A program made the translations under genes and the position numbers. This document shows positions 8,801-15,864 of a stretch of DNA of 48,741 bases, one piece after another. The notes under the pieces were generated by a model. It had not been told where the DNA came from. It saw only the letters and a list, made by a program, of their open reading frames with translations, and did no database searches. Source of the DNA: Methanobacterium sp. UBA375 (GTDB lineage: Archaea > Methanobacteriota > Methanobacteria > Methanobacteriales > Methanobacteriaceae); NCBI GenBank assembly GCA_002495625.1, contig DAGC01000011.1:87370-136110 (forward strand). The letters run 5' to 3'. The first letter of the stretch is position 1. Each line of letters starts with the position of its first letter.

Positions 8801-10052
8801 TCACCAGGCTTTCATGGGTGTTTAAACCACCTTCATTCATTACCCCTACATCTCCTTTACCGGGAGTGTGGTGATAGTAGATTACAGCTATCTTTTTCTG
8901 GGAATTGTTTTCACGGCGTAGATTTATCCACGACTTAGATCTGGCAACTAACCAGTTCATCTGTTCTTCAATGGGAACTGTTAAGTAAACGTCGCTATTG
9001 GGTTTTTGAACCTGTCCAGCAACAACAATAGATTCGTACACTCCATCAAGCTCAGGAAGTGCAATTCTTGTTCCGATAAGACTTGATGGAACTCCGTCAG
9101 TGCTGTTTGCCCACATTTCTGGGCTTATCTGGTAAAGCCCAATCACAGCATTGATGATAGGTATGTCTAATGCCTTTAGGTAAAGTACACCATTTTCAAT
9201 TGGTTCATTACTGTATGATCTGAGCCTGAAACTCTTAGCTGCAATAATCAGATCCAGAGGAAGATTAGCCGTCAAGGTTGTTGTGTTCATGACTATACTC
9301 AGGGAATCACCAGACATTCCAAACTCAGCAACACAATTTATCCCCTGTGCTTCAAGTTTTTTTATAAGTGAATTCACCCATGGAGTGGATTCTTTTATGA
9401 AAAAATCTCGATTGAAAAGAATAGCTGCTGTGGGTTTATTTGGATCATATTTGTAATGTGTACCATTTGACTTGTACCATTTCAGATACTCAGTTACACT
9501 GGCAAAAGGCGTTGAAGAATCTGGATGATAGATCCCGGTTTGAGGAATGATAACTGGAGCTTCCACGGTTTCATTTAGACCGAAGAATTTGATCATCACG
9601 TATTTTATGAGCCGCCTTTCATTTTCATAGCCCCCATTATTGAAATATTCTAATATATAGGGGTGTTTTGCCATGTTTATGGTACTTAAATTTTGAGCAA
9701 CCTCTGTTTCAGGTGATAAAACAATTATAGTTGCGTTTTTCTTTTTAGCCTCACCAACACGATCTTTAAGTGCTGTGGCATATACGTCTTGGTATAAATC
9801 TAGCATAATCAGGTTTTGATTGCTGAGATTCAAGTTACTAGGCATCTTAGTTGCCAAATATGTGGTGTAATTCATATGTGGATACTCTTTTGCTGCATCT
9901 GCCATCAACTCCTGATGGGTTGAACCAGAATAGATTGTTGTACAATTTATCTTAATATCACTTTTAGTCTGGCTATTCGCTGCAAATGCTGTCCCACTAA
10001 TTATCATGACGAAAATAAAAGCCATGACCATTGTTATAACTTGTTTTCTCAT
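5889..10052 (-). CDS. Exported, membrane-anchored CobN/magnesium-chelatase-H-like protein
   Basis: The protein has 1387 residues. The start is placed at the ATG at 10052 because AGGAGGTGA lies 7 nt upstream; an ATG 45 bases further up lacks an SD. Residues 1-25 form a signal peptide (basic MRK, hydrophobic core, AFA). The body matches the large subunit of cobaltochelatase or Mg-chelatase, with family segments such as HFGTYGSFEYLPGKQNGLS, YGPSISVPISHTDKWDDEGD and the Cys cluster CCDCSC near residue 1265. A low-complexity Pro/Asn/Gln/Ser linker (about 1285-1355) precedes one membrane helix (about 1361-1380) and a basic tail. The ordinary cytoplasmic enzyme inserts metal into the corrin ring using ATP and partner ATPases. 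An exported copy could not do this in the usual way, so surface binding of metal or corrinoid is a reasonable inference. A promoter-like element lies at 10104-10164. Confidence 0.88.
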   Translation of the reverse strand: MRKQVITMVMAFIFVMIISGTAFAANSQTKSDIKINCTTIYSGSTHQELMADAAKEYPHMNYTTYLATKMPSNLNLSNQNLIMLDLYQDVYATALKDRVGEAKKKNATIIVLSPETEVAQNLSTINMAKHPYILEYFNNGGYENERRLIKYVMIKFFGLNETVEAPVIIPQTGIYHPDSSTPFASVTEYLKWYKSNGTHYKYDPNKPTAAILFNRDFFIKESTPWVNSLIKKLEAQGINCVAEFGMSGDSLSIVMNTTTLTANLPLDLIIAAKSFRLRSYSNEPIENGVLYLKALDIPIINAVIGLYQISPEMWANSTDGVPSSLIGTRIALPELDGVYESIVVAGQVQKPNSDVYLTVPIEEQMNWLVARSKSWINLRRENNSQKKIAVIYYHHTPGKGDVGVMNEGGLNTHESLVNFLKALKAKGYNTGPIPTVDELRAQMQLYGKNVGVWAPGELEIMVNTGKVELIPLNQYLQWFNALPKANREAVIDMWGEPPGDIMVYEKNGQKYIVIPMLKFGNILLAPQPMRSKDQSTTAMFTDDAIPPTHQYIAFYMWMNKVYDADALIHFGTYGSFEYLPGKQNGLSVTTDWPAILIQDMPHIYLYTIDGTAGATQAKRRANAVIIDYSTPAIIASGLYGDLATLESDLALYDQAVDETVKATQRESIIKKCKALNLDKDLNVNLNLVSSAAAFETFKITLRDYLTRLKSEYMPYGLHVLGESITGDHLVSMVNSMLGLDFKNYTNSKSISENKAKQLIKEVVINGKTPKEAQTLVLGKTDQELTDFLNTAKVYAQNIQSCDQEITSLLNALEGKFVTPGPGGDPIRKPDALPSGRNMYFFDPREIPIKSSRDLGVTMANELLNKYLKETGEYPRKVSVFLWATETMKHLGVMEAEILALLGVKVDYDSYNRPTKLSLIPSEELGRPRIDVLIVPSGIYRDTFPIQMALLDQAIRLAASANDTAYPNYVKENSQALYEWLLAQGYDHETAEQLSMTRIFSAAPGGYGPSISVPISHTDKWDDEGDIADLFIRGWGYAYSQTDWGVDLQSIFNQNLKGVDVVTHSISSNNYGVLYGDGYFSDMGGLILAVRTASGKEPMVYLNNLRNPTGAKVESLDQFLSMELRSRNLNPTWIQGMMDQGYYGAAMMSAGVENLWGWTVTDPNSVSQAMWQDVIDTYVYDKNNIGVSEWLSSDNRVYSMISIYGTILKGAQKGYIDVDEATLKDIANRWANLIAANGASCCDCSCANLAMVEWATQYINADILAQFNAQMYKSTQNPSFAPNPDTENPSNPESPSNPANPNQPEQSNQQEQQGSSASTNPGEQQVSAASTPVGEGDQENAYEISETNQQNSSGEAAMPIAAIVGIVLIVGLIGVGYFRTSILGFLRR

Positions 10053-10103
10053 ACTTTTCACCTCCTTTTTGTTAAGTGAAAAGAATTTGAAACTCAAATT
10101 ATT

Positions 10104-10164
10104 TAATACTTATTATTTGTTTTTTATTATTACTTTTAGCTGTGAATTCGGCTTTTTTGTAATA
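10104..10164 (-). promoter_or_regulatory. Promoter-like element, copy B, upstream of CobN-like gene
   Basis: It shares three blocks at identical spacing with 4878-4938. The TATA-like end (AAGTATTAAATAATTT on the minus strand) is centred near 10104, about 52 bases before the ATG at 10052. It predicts a start near 10080 and a leader of roughly 28 nt carrying the strong SD. Confidence 0.6.
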
Positions 10165-10291
10165 ATTACCGGAGAAAAATTGTTGGATATTGGTAACAAA
10201 ATCTAATTATCGTAATTGATTGTATTGCAGCCTTTAAATTAGTGGAATTATAATATAGATATTGTTATTTAGAAAATAGAAAAACAATATT

Positions 10292-10325
10292 TTTACAATA
10301 TATTAGATTTACAATATATTTTAGA
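10292..10325. repeat. Short tandem repeat, 16-bp period
   Basis: Two adjacent near-identical copies begin TTTACAATATATT. The sequence is AT-rich and its function is unknown. Confidence 0.5.
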
Positions 10326-10351
10326 AAATCCAGAAAATCAATAATTTGTAA

Positions 10352-10582
10352 GGGGCATCAAGAGTGGTTTTAGTTAGAGTCTTTTTGTTGATGCCCCCTT
10401 ACTAATTGGTGATGCCTCATACGACGCTTCACTGATTCGATGTGGTCCAAGGTATGAGATGGGAAATTTTATATGTGTATTCTGTAGGGCATCTTTGATA
10501 CATTTGAGCGAAGAAATGATTTAGATGCCCTAACATATGCACAGTAGTTGTAGGAATCCAATGCGTGGTTTTGGATTCCTAC
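10352..10582. ncRNA. Candidate structured RNA or palindromic element (three strong hairpins, one weak)
   Basis: Perfect inverted repeats follow one another. GGGGCATCAA (10352-10361) pairs with TTGATGCCCC (10388-10397). CTCATAC (10416-10422) pairs with GTATGAG (10452-10458). TAGGGCATCT (10485-10494) pairs with AGATGCCCTA (10523-10532). GTAGGAATCCAA (10550-10561) pairs with TTGGATTCCTAC (10571-10582). The segment is richer in G+C than its flanks, has no ORF, and matches no RNA family recognised by eye. Strand is undecided. It could be a small RNA, a leader, or clustered protein-binding palindromes. Confidence 0.4.
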
Positions 10583-10622
10583 TTTGGAGTCAATGGCTAA
10601 GTTAATAAGAAACCTTCAAATT

Positions 10623-10645
10623 CGGTAATAATAGTATTACTACCG
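10623..10645. promoter_or_regulatory. 23-bp near-perfect palindrome (possible operator or terminator)
   Basis: The arms CGGTAATAATA and TATTACTACCG differ at one pair around a central G. TTTTT follows on the plus strand. The centre contains TAGTATTACTA, repeated 74 bases downstream. Confidence 0.4.
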
Positions 10646-10703
10646 TTTTTGCCACGCTTACATGGCTAGATATGTTCTCTTAGTATATAATATTTTCTAT
10701 ATA

Positions 10704-10718
10704 TTTAGTATTACTAAA
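10704..10718. promoter_or_regulatory. Palindrome upstream of fumarase gene
   Basis: TTTAGTATTACTAAA is a perfect odd-centred palindrome and carries the same 11-mer as the palindrome at 10623-10645. It lies 76 bases before the fumarase start, so it is a plausible operator. Confidence 0.4.
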
Positions 10719-10793
10719 AGGGCTATAACAACAAATTTTTATTAATTAAATAAGTTAATATGTAGTTAAAGCTAATTTAATATAAGACGAATT

Positions 10794-11633
10794 ATGATCA
10801 CCCAAAAACAAGTAGAAGGCGTTATCTGCAACCTTTTCAAGCAAGCTGTAATAGAACTACCTTCAGATGTTCGAAAAGCTCTGGAGGAAGCCTATAAAAG
10901 GGAAGAACAGGATATTGCCCGGACAAATTTAGAGGCAGTTCTTGAGAACATCCAAGCCGCGGAGGAACTGGAAATCCCCATGTGCCAGGACACCGGTCTT
11001 CCCATCGTATTTGTGAAACTGGGAAAGTTGGAAGTGGAAAACCTCTACGAAGGCATAAGAAAGGGTGTGGAGAAGGCGACTAAGGAAATTCCCCTTAGGC
11101 CTAACGTGGTCGACCCCCTGACCCGGGTGAACACCGGTAACAACTTAGGTAGACGGATTCCCCAGGTAGATATAGAACTGGTTGAAGGAGAATACATAGA
11201 GTTCACGGTTTTTCCCAAGGGTTTTGGTTCGGAAAATAACAACGCCCTAATGATGGGACTCCCGGGTGATGGAGTGGAAGGGATCAAAAAGTTCGTGGTG
11301 GATACCGTGATAAAAGCAGGTGGAAAACCCTGCCCACCAACCGTGGTTGGCGTAGGAATTGGTGGATCATCTGATATGGCCATGAAGCTTGCAAAGAAAG
11401 CCCTGCTACGGGAAGTTGGTGTACTCCACAACGAAGAGAGAATCGCTGAACTGGAGAAAGAGATACTAAAACTAATTAATGATACAGGCATTGGGCCCAT
11501 GGGCCTGGGTGGTAAGACCACTGCCCTGGATGTTAAAATAGAATACGCAGATACACATACAGCAGGCCTACCAGTGGGAGTTTGTATCCAGTGCTGGGCT
11601 GACAGGCACGCCAGTGCTGTTTTGAAGCCGTAG
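10794..11633 (+). CDS. fumA: Fumarate hydratase, alpha subunit (class I, Fe-S)
   Basis: The 279-residue protein is the N-terminal half of class I fumarase/tartrate dehydratase, which in archaea is a separate alpha subunit. It interconverts fumarate and malate with a [4Fe-4S] cluster in the partial reductive citrate cycle. Family segments are visible: MCQDTGLP with Cys64, the GVGIGGSSDMA loop around 187-197, and VCIQCWADRHA at the C-terminus. The beta subunit is not adjacent and not in this window, so it must be encoded elsewhere. The ATG at 10794 has no clear SD, and the short leader suggests a leaderless or weakly led transcript. Related L-tartrate dehydratase cannot be excluded by sequence alone, but fumarase is the expected enzyme in a methanogen. 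Confidence 0.92.
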   Translation: MITQKQVEGVICNLFKQAVIELPSDVRKALEEAYKREEQDIARTNLEAVLENIQAAEELEIPMCQDTGLPIVFVKLGKLEVENLYEGIRKGVEKATKEIPLRPNVVDPLTRVNTGNNLGRRIPQVDIELVEGEYIEFTVFPKGFGSENNNALMMGLPGDGVEGIKKFVVDTVIKAGGKPCPPTVVGVGIGGSSDMAMKLAKKALLREVGVLHNEERIAELEKEILKLINDTGIGPMGLGGKTTALDVKIEYADTHTAGLPVGVCIQCWADRHASAVLKP

Positions 11634-11676
11634 GTGGCAGTAATAAAAAGTTATACTTCTTTTCTTTAAGAATAAA

Positions 11677-12258
11677 TCACATTTCTTTTTCTAATTCTTC
11701 AACGGTCTTCCCACTTAAAACAGACTCAGGCCGTTCAGTTAAGATATCCCTGGTATCTCTATTCAATTCTTTCATTTTAAAAAACAACCAGAACTTCCTC
11801 CCCTCTCGCCCGGTGTGGATCAGTGCATAGGCACCCTTGAGTTTCTCTCCTTCCAGATAGAACTCCACATGACCATCTTCAATGGTCTTCTCCATGGGAA
11901 CTTCTTGACCCTCCTTCTCCTTTAAGTTGCGATAGGTGCCGGTATCCCATACTATAACCGTCCCTGCACCGTAGTTTCCCTCGGGGATGATGCCTTCGAA
12001 ATCTATATAGTCAACGGGATGGTCCTCGGTGGGTATGGCCAGTCGCTTCTGGGTGTAATCAACCGACGGTCCCTTGGGCACGGCCCAGGATTTTAAAACA
12101 CCATCTACCTCCAGGCGGAAATCGTAGTGTAAATTCCGGGCTTTATGCTTCTGCACCACGAACCTGGGTTTCTTGGATGTTTTTTTGCTGGTGTAGGGTT
12201 CCGGGGTAACGTTGAAGTCACGTTTTTCCCTGTACTTGGTTAATTTATCTTCCATCAT
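11677..12258 (-). CDS. Stand-alone LigD-type DNA 3'-phosphoesterase
   Basis: The 193-residue protein corresponds to the phosphoesterase domain of bacterial DNA ligase D, without polymerase or ligase domains. The family hallmark runs from about residue 32: FVVQKHKARNLHYDFRLE, with the metal-binding His and Asp, then LKSWAVPKGPS, DHPVDYIDFEGIIPEGNYG and a C-terminal GRKFWLFFKM strand. The family trims 3' phosphates or ribonucleotides at DNA ends before joining. Archaeal single-domain versions are known. The gene stands alone; no Ku or ligase gene is near. Two adjacent ATG codons are possible starts, 12258 or 12255. A tandem repeat lies just upstream (12283-12346). Confidence 0.88.
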   Translation of the reverse strand: MMEDKLTKYREKRDFNVTPEPYTSKKTSKKPRFVVQKHKARNLHYDFRLEVDGVLKSWAVPKGPSVDYTQKRLAIPTEDHPVDYIDFEGIIPEGNYGAGTVIVWDTGTYRNLKEKEGQEVPMEKTIEDGHVEFYLEGEKLKGAYALIHTGREGRKFWLFFKMKELNRDTRDILTERPESVLSGKTVEELEKEM

Positions 12259-12282
12259 GATTTACTACCAGTTATCATATAT

Positions 12283-12346
12283 GTACTTTGATTTAGAAAA
12301 ACTGTTTGAAATTTGTATTTTGATTTAAAAAAGGGTTTGATGTTTG
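12283..12346. repeat. 32-bp tandem duplication upstream of phosphoesterase gene
   Basis: Two adjacent AT-rich copies of about 32 bp begin GTACTTTGATTTA and GTATTTTGATTTA and are roughly three-quarters identical. They end about 25 bases before the start codon side of the gene. Confidence 0.4.
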
Positions 12347-12416
12347 ATAATTTTAAGGATTTGAAATTCAAAAAAAGGGAGGAAATGAAAGAAAAATAAA
12401 AAATTTTCTAGAGAAT

Positions 12417-13079
12417 TTATATAGGCTGTTCACAGGTGATCATGAACACGGTCCGGTTGCCTATACTCTCCGACCGATCGGCGATCCTCTCCAGGAAACG
12501 GGCCACGAAGAGCAGGTATACCATGTAGTAAATGGCGTCTTTCTCATCGAACATGCTTTCTGTGATGTCCCGGAGGGTGGTATCGAACAGGTCGTCCACT
12601 TCATCATCATCGTGGTGCAGCTCCCGAACAGTTTCCACGTCCTGGTTTAAAAAGGAAGTGATACTCTTGCTGACCATGCTGCCCACTAGGTCGGACATAT
12701 GTTCGATATCTTTTTTTGGTGTTTCCGGGATTTTTTCATCCTTTATCTGTTTGGATACTTCTGCGATGTTGGATGCCAATCCAGTCATTCTTTTAAAATG
12801 ACTTCCTACCTTTATTGATGCTTCTATGAATCTTAAATCCCTGGCAACTGGTTGTTCGGATGCTATTATGCTCATGGTTTTCTGTTCCAGCAGGTAGTTC
12901 ATCCGGTCCACTTTCTCATTGATATCCATGATAGTGGCTATCTTCTCTTCATCATAATTAAACAGGACATCTATGGAGTCTTTATATGCTTCCAGGGTAT
13001 ATTTGCCCATTTCTTCCATGTAATCTCTTAATTCCTTCAATCTTTTCCTGAAAAATATTCTCGAGGATTTTTTTGCCAT
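12417..13079 (-). CDS. phoU: PhoU-like phosphate regulatory protein
   Basis: The 220-residue protein has two all-helical PhoU repeats. The repeat signatures are visible: DLRFIEASIKVGSHFKRM (about 80-97) and LLFVARFLERIADRSESIGN near the C-terminus, with the E/D-x-x-R-x-x-D metal-site pattern. PhoU restrains the Pst transporter when phosphate is plentiful and binds metal ions. It is the last gene of the pst operon, 12 bases after the unknown gene, with SD GGAGAGATGG before the ATG. A second PhoU (13540-14208) is in the same operon and a third, fused to an HTH, lies at 22840-23736. Confidence 0.9.
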   Translation of the reverse strand: MAKKSSRIFFRKRLKELRDYMEEMGKYTLEAYKDSIDVLFNYDEEKIATIMDINEKVDRMNYLLEQKTMSIIASEQPVARDLRFIEASIKVGSHFKRMTGLASNIAEVSKQIKDEKIPETPKKDIEHMSDLVGSMVSKSITSFLNQDVETVRELHHDDDEVDDLFDTTLRDITESMFDEKDAIYYMVYLLFVARFLERIADRSESIGNRTVFMITCEQPI

Positions 13080-13091
13080 CTTCCATCTCTC

Positions 13092-13529
13092 CTATTTTGT
13101 ATATTCCTTTATTAAAGTGTCTAAGTCATTTTCAGACGGATCTCGTATTCCATATTTGAGTAACAACTTGTCCCGGTCAACCGGATTATTTGCATCATAT
13201 TTATCAATTATGAAGTCTAATTCCACAGGTAACGATAATTTACATTCCTCATTCAGTTCCAGGATGGTATTAAAAAGTTTATCATTCATCTTATAAATTT
13301 CTACCTTGGACTCGGGTCTGATCATCATCAATTTCATTGCTTTAGTTTCATAATATTCTTCCAGTGTATCTATGTCCAGGTACCATGCTCCCACTATTTT
13401 TTCTTCACTTATAAACAGGATGGATTCGTTGCCTTTATCTATAAACCTTATGTAACCTAGATCCGGTATGTGAGTTTTTTTTAAATTGCCTCTTATCACC
13501 ATTTCCGGTTCACTGGAAGGAAACCACAT
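13092..13529 (-). CDS. Protein of unknown function in the pst-phoU operon
   Basis: I do not recognise this 145-residue protein with certainty. It is mixed alpha/beta and highly charged, with no signal peptide or membrane helix. Residues 13-60 read like a beta-rich effector domain (GNLKKTHIPDLGYIRF ... ESILFISEEKIVGAWYL), and the C-terminal third is helical and acidic. It has no cysteines except one near residue 106. It resembles small archaeal regulatory proteins of the DUF2226 type, but that is a guess. It sits between two phoU genes with gaps of about 10 bases. Its SD (GAGGTGA) contains the stop of the upstream phoU gene, which implies coupled translation and a role in phosphate signalling. 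Confidence 0.8.
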   Translation of the reverse strand: MWFPSSEPEMVIRGNLKKTHIPDLGYIRFIDKGNESILFISEEKIVGAWYLDIDTLEEYYETKAMKLMMIRPESKVEIYKMNDKLFNTILELNEECKLSLPVELDFIIDKYDANNPVDRDKLLLKYGIRDPSENDLDTLIKEYTK

Positions 13530-13539
13530 AATATTAAAT

Positions 13540-14208
13540 TCACCTCATTAAAAGGTTGTGGAAAAGTTTAGTATGCATCACACGTTTCCCGACAATAGAG
13601 TAGGCTATCCTGTCGGCCATTCCCATGACGTGATGCCCCATACTGAGCAAGTTTCTCCCGACCAGGATTAAATAGGTCTGTGAGCCTCCATGGGTAAGTT
13701 CATTGTATTCGGAAAACATCTGGTTGTAGAAGTCCTGTAGATTGTTGTAATTTTTTGTGGAACGTTTCAGTAGATGTAGGTCTTGATTTATCAGGGATCC
13801 TACTCCGTCTTTGAGCATGTTCTGTACAGTCTGGGACATGAACATCAGGTGTGGGGGTTTATGGATTTTTAAATTTCTCTCTTCAGAATCTATGGTGTAC
13901 CTTGAAATATAGGCAGATAAGTCGTTTATCCTCTCCAGCTCTATGGATATTCTAAGTATGGCTGCCCCCATACGGAGATCTTTAGCCACTGGCTGGTGAA
14001 GCCCCAGAACCTTCAGGCAACCATCTTCTATATTATAACTATTCTTGTTTATCTCATCGGTTGATTTGATTATCTCCCTGGCGAGTTCCACATCATCATT
14101 TATGTAACTATCTAATGCTCTATCGATCCGGTCGGTGGTTTGGTTACTGTAAATCAGGACGTCGTTGGTTAATGATTCTAATTTGTTTTCTAATACCACG
14201 TTGTACAT
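13540..14208 (-). CDS. phoU: PhoU phosphate regulatory protein
   Basis: This 222-residue helical protein carries two PhoU repeats. DLRMGAAILRISIELERINDLSAYISR (read in parts, about 78-104) matches the first signature, and LILVGRNLLSMGHHVMGMADRIAYSIVG near the C-terminus matches the second. It is the PhoU directly behind pstB, with 37 bases between. By family knowledge it links transporter activity to phosphate status. It differs clearly from the second PhoU of the operon, so the two are old paralogues rather than a recent duplication. The start ATG at 14208 follows a GGGGGGTT tract acting as SD. Confidence 0.92.
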   Translation of the reverse strand: MYNVVLENKLESLTNDVLIYSNQTTDRIDRALDSYINDDVELAREIIKSTDEINKNSYNIEDGCLKVLGLHQPVAKDLRMGAAILRISIELERINDLSAYISRYTIDSEERNLKIHKPPHLMFMSQTVQNMLKDGVGSLINQDLHLLKRSTKNYNNLQDFYNQMFSEYNELTHGGSQTYLILVGRNLLSMGHHVMGMADRIAYSIVGKRVMHTKLFHNLLMR

Positions 14209-14245
14209 GTTAACCCCCCAGAGTTAAAGGATGCGACCATTAAAC

Positions 14246-15004
14246 TCATCCAAACCTACCAGTGATGTAATCCTCTGTTCGTTTATCTTCTGGTTCAATG
14301 AAGATCTTGTCGGTAAGTCCCTTTTCAACAATTTCTCCATGTAAAAAGAAGGCCGTATATTTGGAAACACGGGTAGCCTGCTGCATGTTGTGGGTTACGA
14401 TGATTATGGTGAACTCATTTTTGAGTTTATGGATCAAATCCTCAATCTTAGTGGTGGATATGGGATCAAGCGCGGAGCAGGGTTCGTCCATGAGGATAAC
14501 CTCGGGTTCGACAGCTATGGTCCGGGCTATGCACAGTCTCTGCTGCTGCCCACCAGAAAGTCCCATGGCAGAATCATCAAGTTTGTCCTTAACCTCATCC
14601 CATAGGGCTGCTTCTTTAAGACTGGCTTCCACCCTTCGTTCCAGGTCCTTCTTATCGTTGTTACCGTGAACTCGCAGTCCATAGGCTACATTTTCAAAGA
14701 TTGATTTAGGGAAGGGGTTTGGCTTCTGGAAGACCATGCCCACCCTTTTACGGAGGTCGACCACATCTACATCAGGGTCGTAAATCTCTTTACCGTCTAA
14801 AAGGATGGTTCCTTCTTTTTTAAATGTTGGAATAACATCGTTCATCCGGTTCAACGTTCGCAAAAAGGTTGATTTACCACATCCCGACGGCCCTATCAAT
14901 GAAGTTACGGCATTTCTTGGTATGTCAAGGTATACGTCCTTTAAAATGTGTGATTCATCAAAATATGTGTTTAATTCTTTAACTTCAATTATTATATTTT
15001 CCAT
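14246..15004 (-). CDS. pstB: Phosphate ABC transporter ATP-binding protein PstB
   Basis: The 252-residue ATPase has Walker A GPSGCGKS at 38-45, signature LSGGQQQR at 149-156, and Walker B VILMDEP at 169-175 followed by the PstB-typical CSALDP. The switch His lies in ITVTHNMQQ-like sequence (IIVTHNMQQ). It powers phosphate import through PstA and PstC on the inner face of the membrane. The gene begins 2 bases after the pstA stop region, consistent with one transcript. Length is normal for the family. Confidence 0.97.
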   Translation of the reverse strand: MENIIIEVKELNTYFDESHILKDVYLDIPRNAVTSLIGPSGCGKSTFLRTLNRMNDVIPTFKKEGTILLDGKEIYDPDVDVVDLRKRVGMVFQKPNPFPKSIFENVAYGLRVHGNNDKKDLERRVEASLKEAALWDEVKDKLDDSAMGLSGGQQQRLCIARTIAVEPEVILMDEPCSALDPISTTKIEDLIHKLKNEFTIIIVTHNMQQATRVSKYTAFFLHGEIVEKGLTDKIFIEPEDKRTEDYITGRFG

Positions 15005-15006
15005 TT

Positions 15007-15864
15007 CTATCTACCCATCATCTTTTTAGTGTATTTTTCCACCAGATAGTTCGTGGATATGGTTATTATTAAAATTATAAGGACCAGAACAGCCGCTGTA
15101 CCATAAGCATTCGGTAGTGATACGCCCTCCGTGGCCAGAATATAAAGGTGCAACGGGAGGGGCCTTGCCGGATCCCATATGGACATAGGAATAGCCAGAG
15201 CAGCACCTACCGTGTATAATATAGCAGCTGTTTCCTCAATAGCCCTGGCCATCCCTAAAATGATACCGGTGGTGATCCCGGGTATTGCGGCTGGTATAAC
15301 TACTCGATAAATGGTCTGCCACTTAGATGCTCCCAGTGCCAGACTACCTTCCTTATATGATTGTGGCACTGCTTCAATGGAGACTTCAGCAGTTCGCAGT
15401 ATGGTGGGGATGGCCATCAGGGCTAAGGTCAGACCTCCGGAAAGGACTGAAAATCCCATCTGTAAGAATACCACGAAGAAGGTTAATCCAAATAAACCAA
15501 ACACGATGGATGGTATGGACGCTAATGTTTCAGCTGCAAATCGTATGGCCTTCACTAAGATACTCTCCCCGGCATATTCTGCCAGCCAGATGGCAGCCAG
15601 TACGCCCAGGGGCGTGGCAACTATGAGTGCGATGAAAGTCACATAAAAAGTAGATACAATCATAGGCCAGATGCCACCAGATTCCCCAGATCCAACGGGG
15701 TTACCAAAGATGAATTCCAGAGAGAACTGGGGAAGGCCGTTCCAAAGGATGTAGCCTATTATGATGATGAGTATCACGATGGCTAGAAGGCCCACTCCCC
15801 AGAGAACTACGTTCATGATTTTCTGGGCATGGTGGGGGGAAATGATTCTGGGCATTGATATCAT
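15007..15864 (-). CDS. pstA: Phosphate ABC transporter permease PstA
   Basis: The 285-residue membrane protein has six predicted helices and the permease coupling loop LALGASKWQTIYRVVIPAA (about 178-196) that contacts PstB. It pairs with PstC to form the phosphate channel. Its ATG overlaps the pstC stop (ATGA), and GGAGGTTAC serves as SD inside the end of pstC, so translation is probably coupled. Confidence 0.96.
   Translation of the reverse strand: MISMPRIISPHHAQKIMNVVLWGVGLLAIVILIIIIGYILWNGLPQFSLEFIFGNPVGSGESGGIWPMIVSTFYVTFIALIVATPLGVLAAIWLAEYAGESILVKAIRFAAETLASIPSIVFGLFGLTFFVVFLQMGFSVLSGGLTLALMAIPTILRTAEVSIEAVPQSYKEGSLALGASKWQTIYRVVIPAAIPGITTGIILGMARAIEETAAILYTVGAALAIPMSIWDPARPLPLHLYILATEGVSLPNAYGTAAVLVLIILIITISTNYLVEKYTKKMMGR

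Larger units (their letters stand above)
10053..10793. other. 740-base structured intergenic region
   Basis: No credible gene is present between the CobN-like gene and the fumarase gene. The stretch contains a promoter-like element (10104-10164), a 16-bp direct repeat (10292-10325; unit begins TTTACAATATATT), a cluster of hairpins (10352-10582), and two palindromes sharing TAGTATTACTA (10623-10645 and 10704-10718). Confidence 0.75.

Noticed and set aside
10416..10458. CTCATAC/GTATGAG as a NikR-type operator
   Set aside because: The half-sites resemble the NikR consensus, but their order is inverted and the spacing (29) does not fit.
10352..10582. Cobalamin riboswitch, SRP RNA or RNase P RNA
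   Set aside because: None of the conserved core segments of these RNAs could be found, despite the neighbouring CobN-like gene.
10550..10582. Intrinsic terminator at the strongest hairpin
   Set aside because: No T-run follows on either strand, so a terminator reading is weak.
11045..11521. Minus-strand frame of 158 codons opposite the fumarase gene
   Set aside because: Shadow of a gene with full family motifs on the plus strand; low-complexity Ser/Pro composition.
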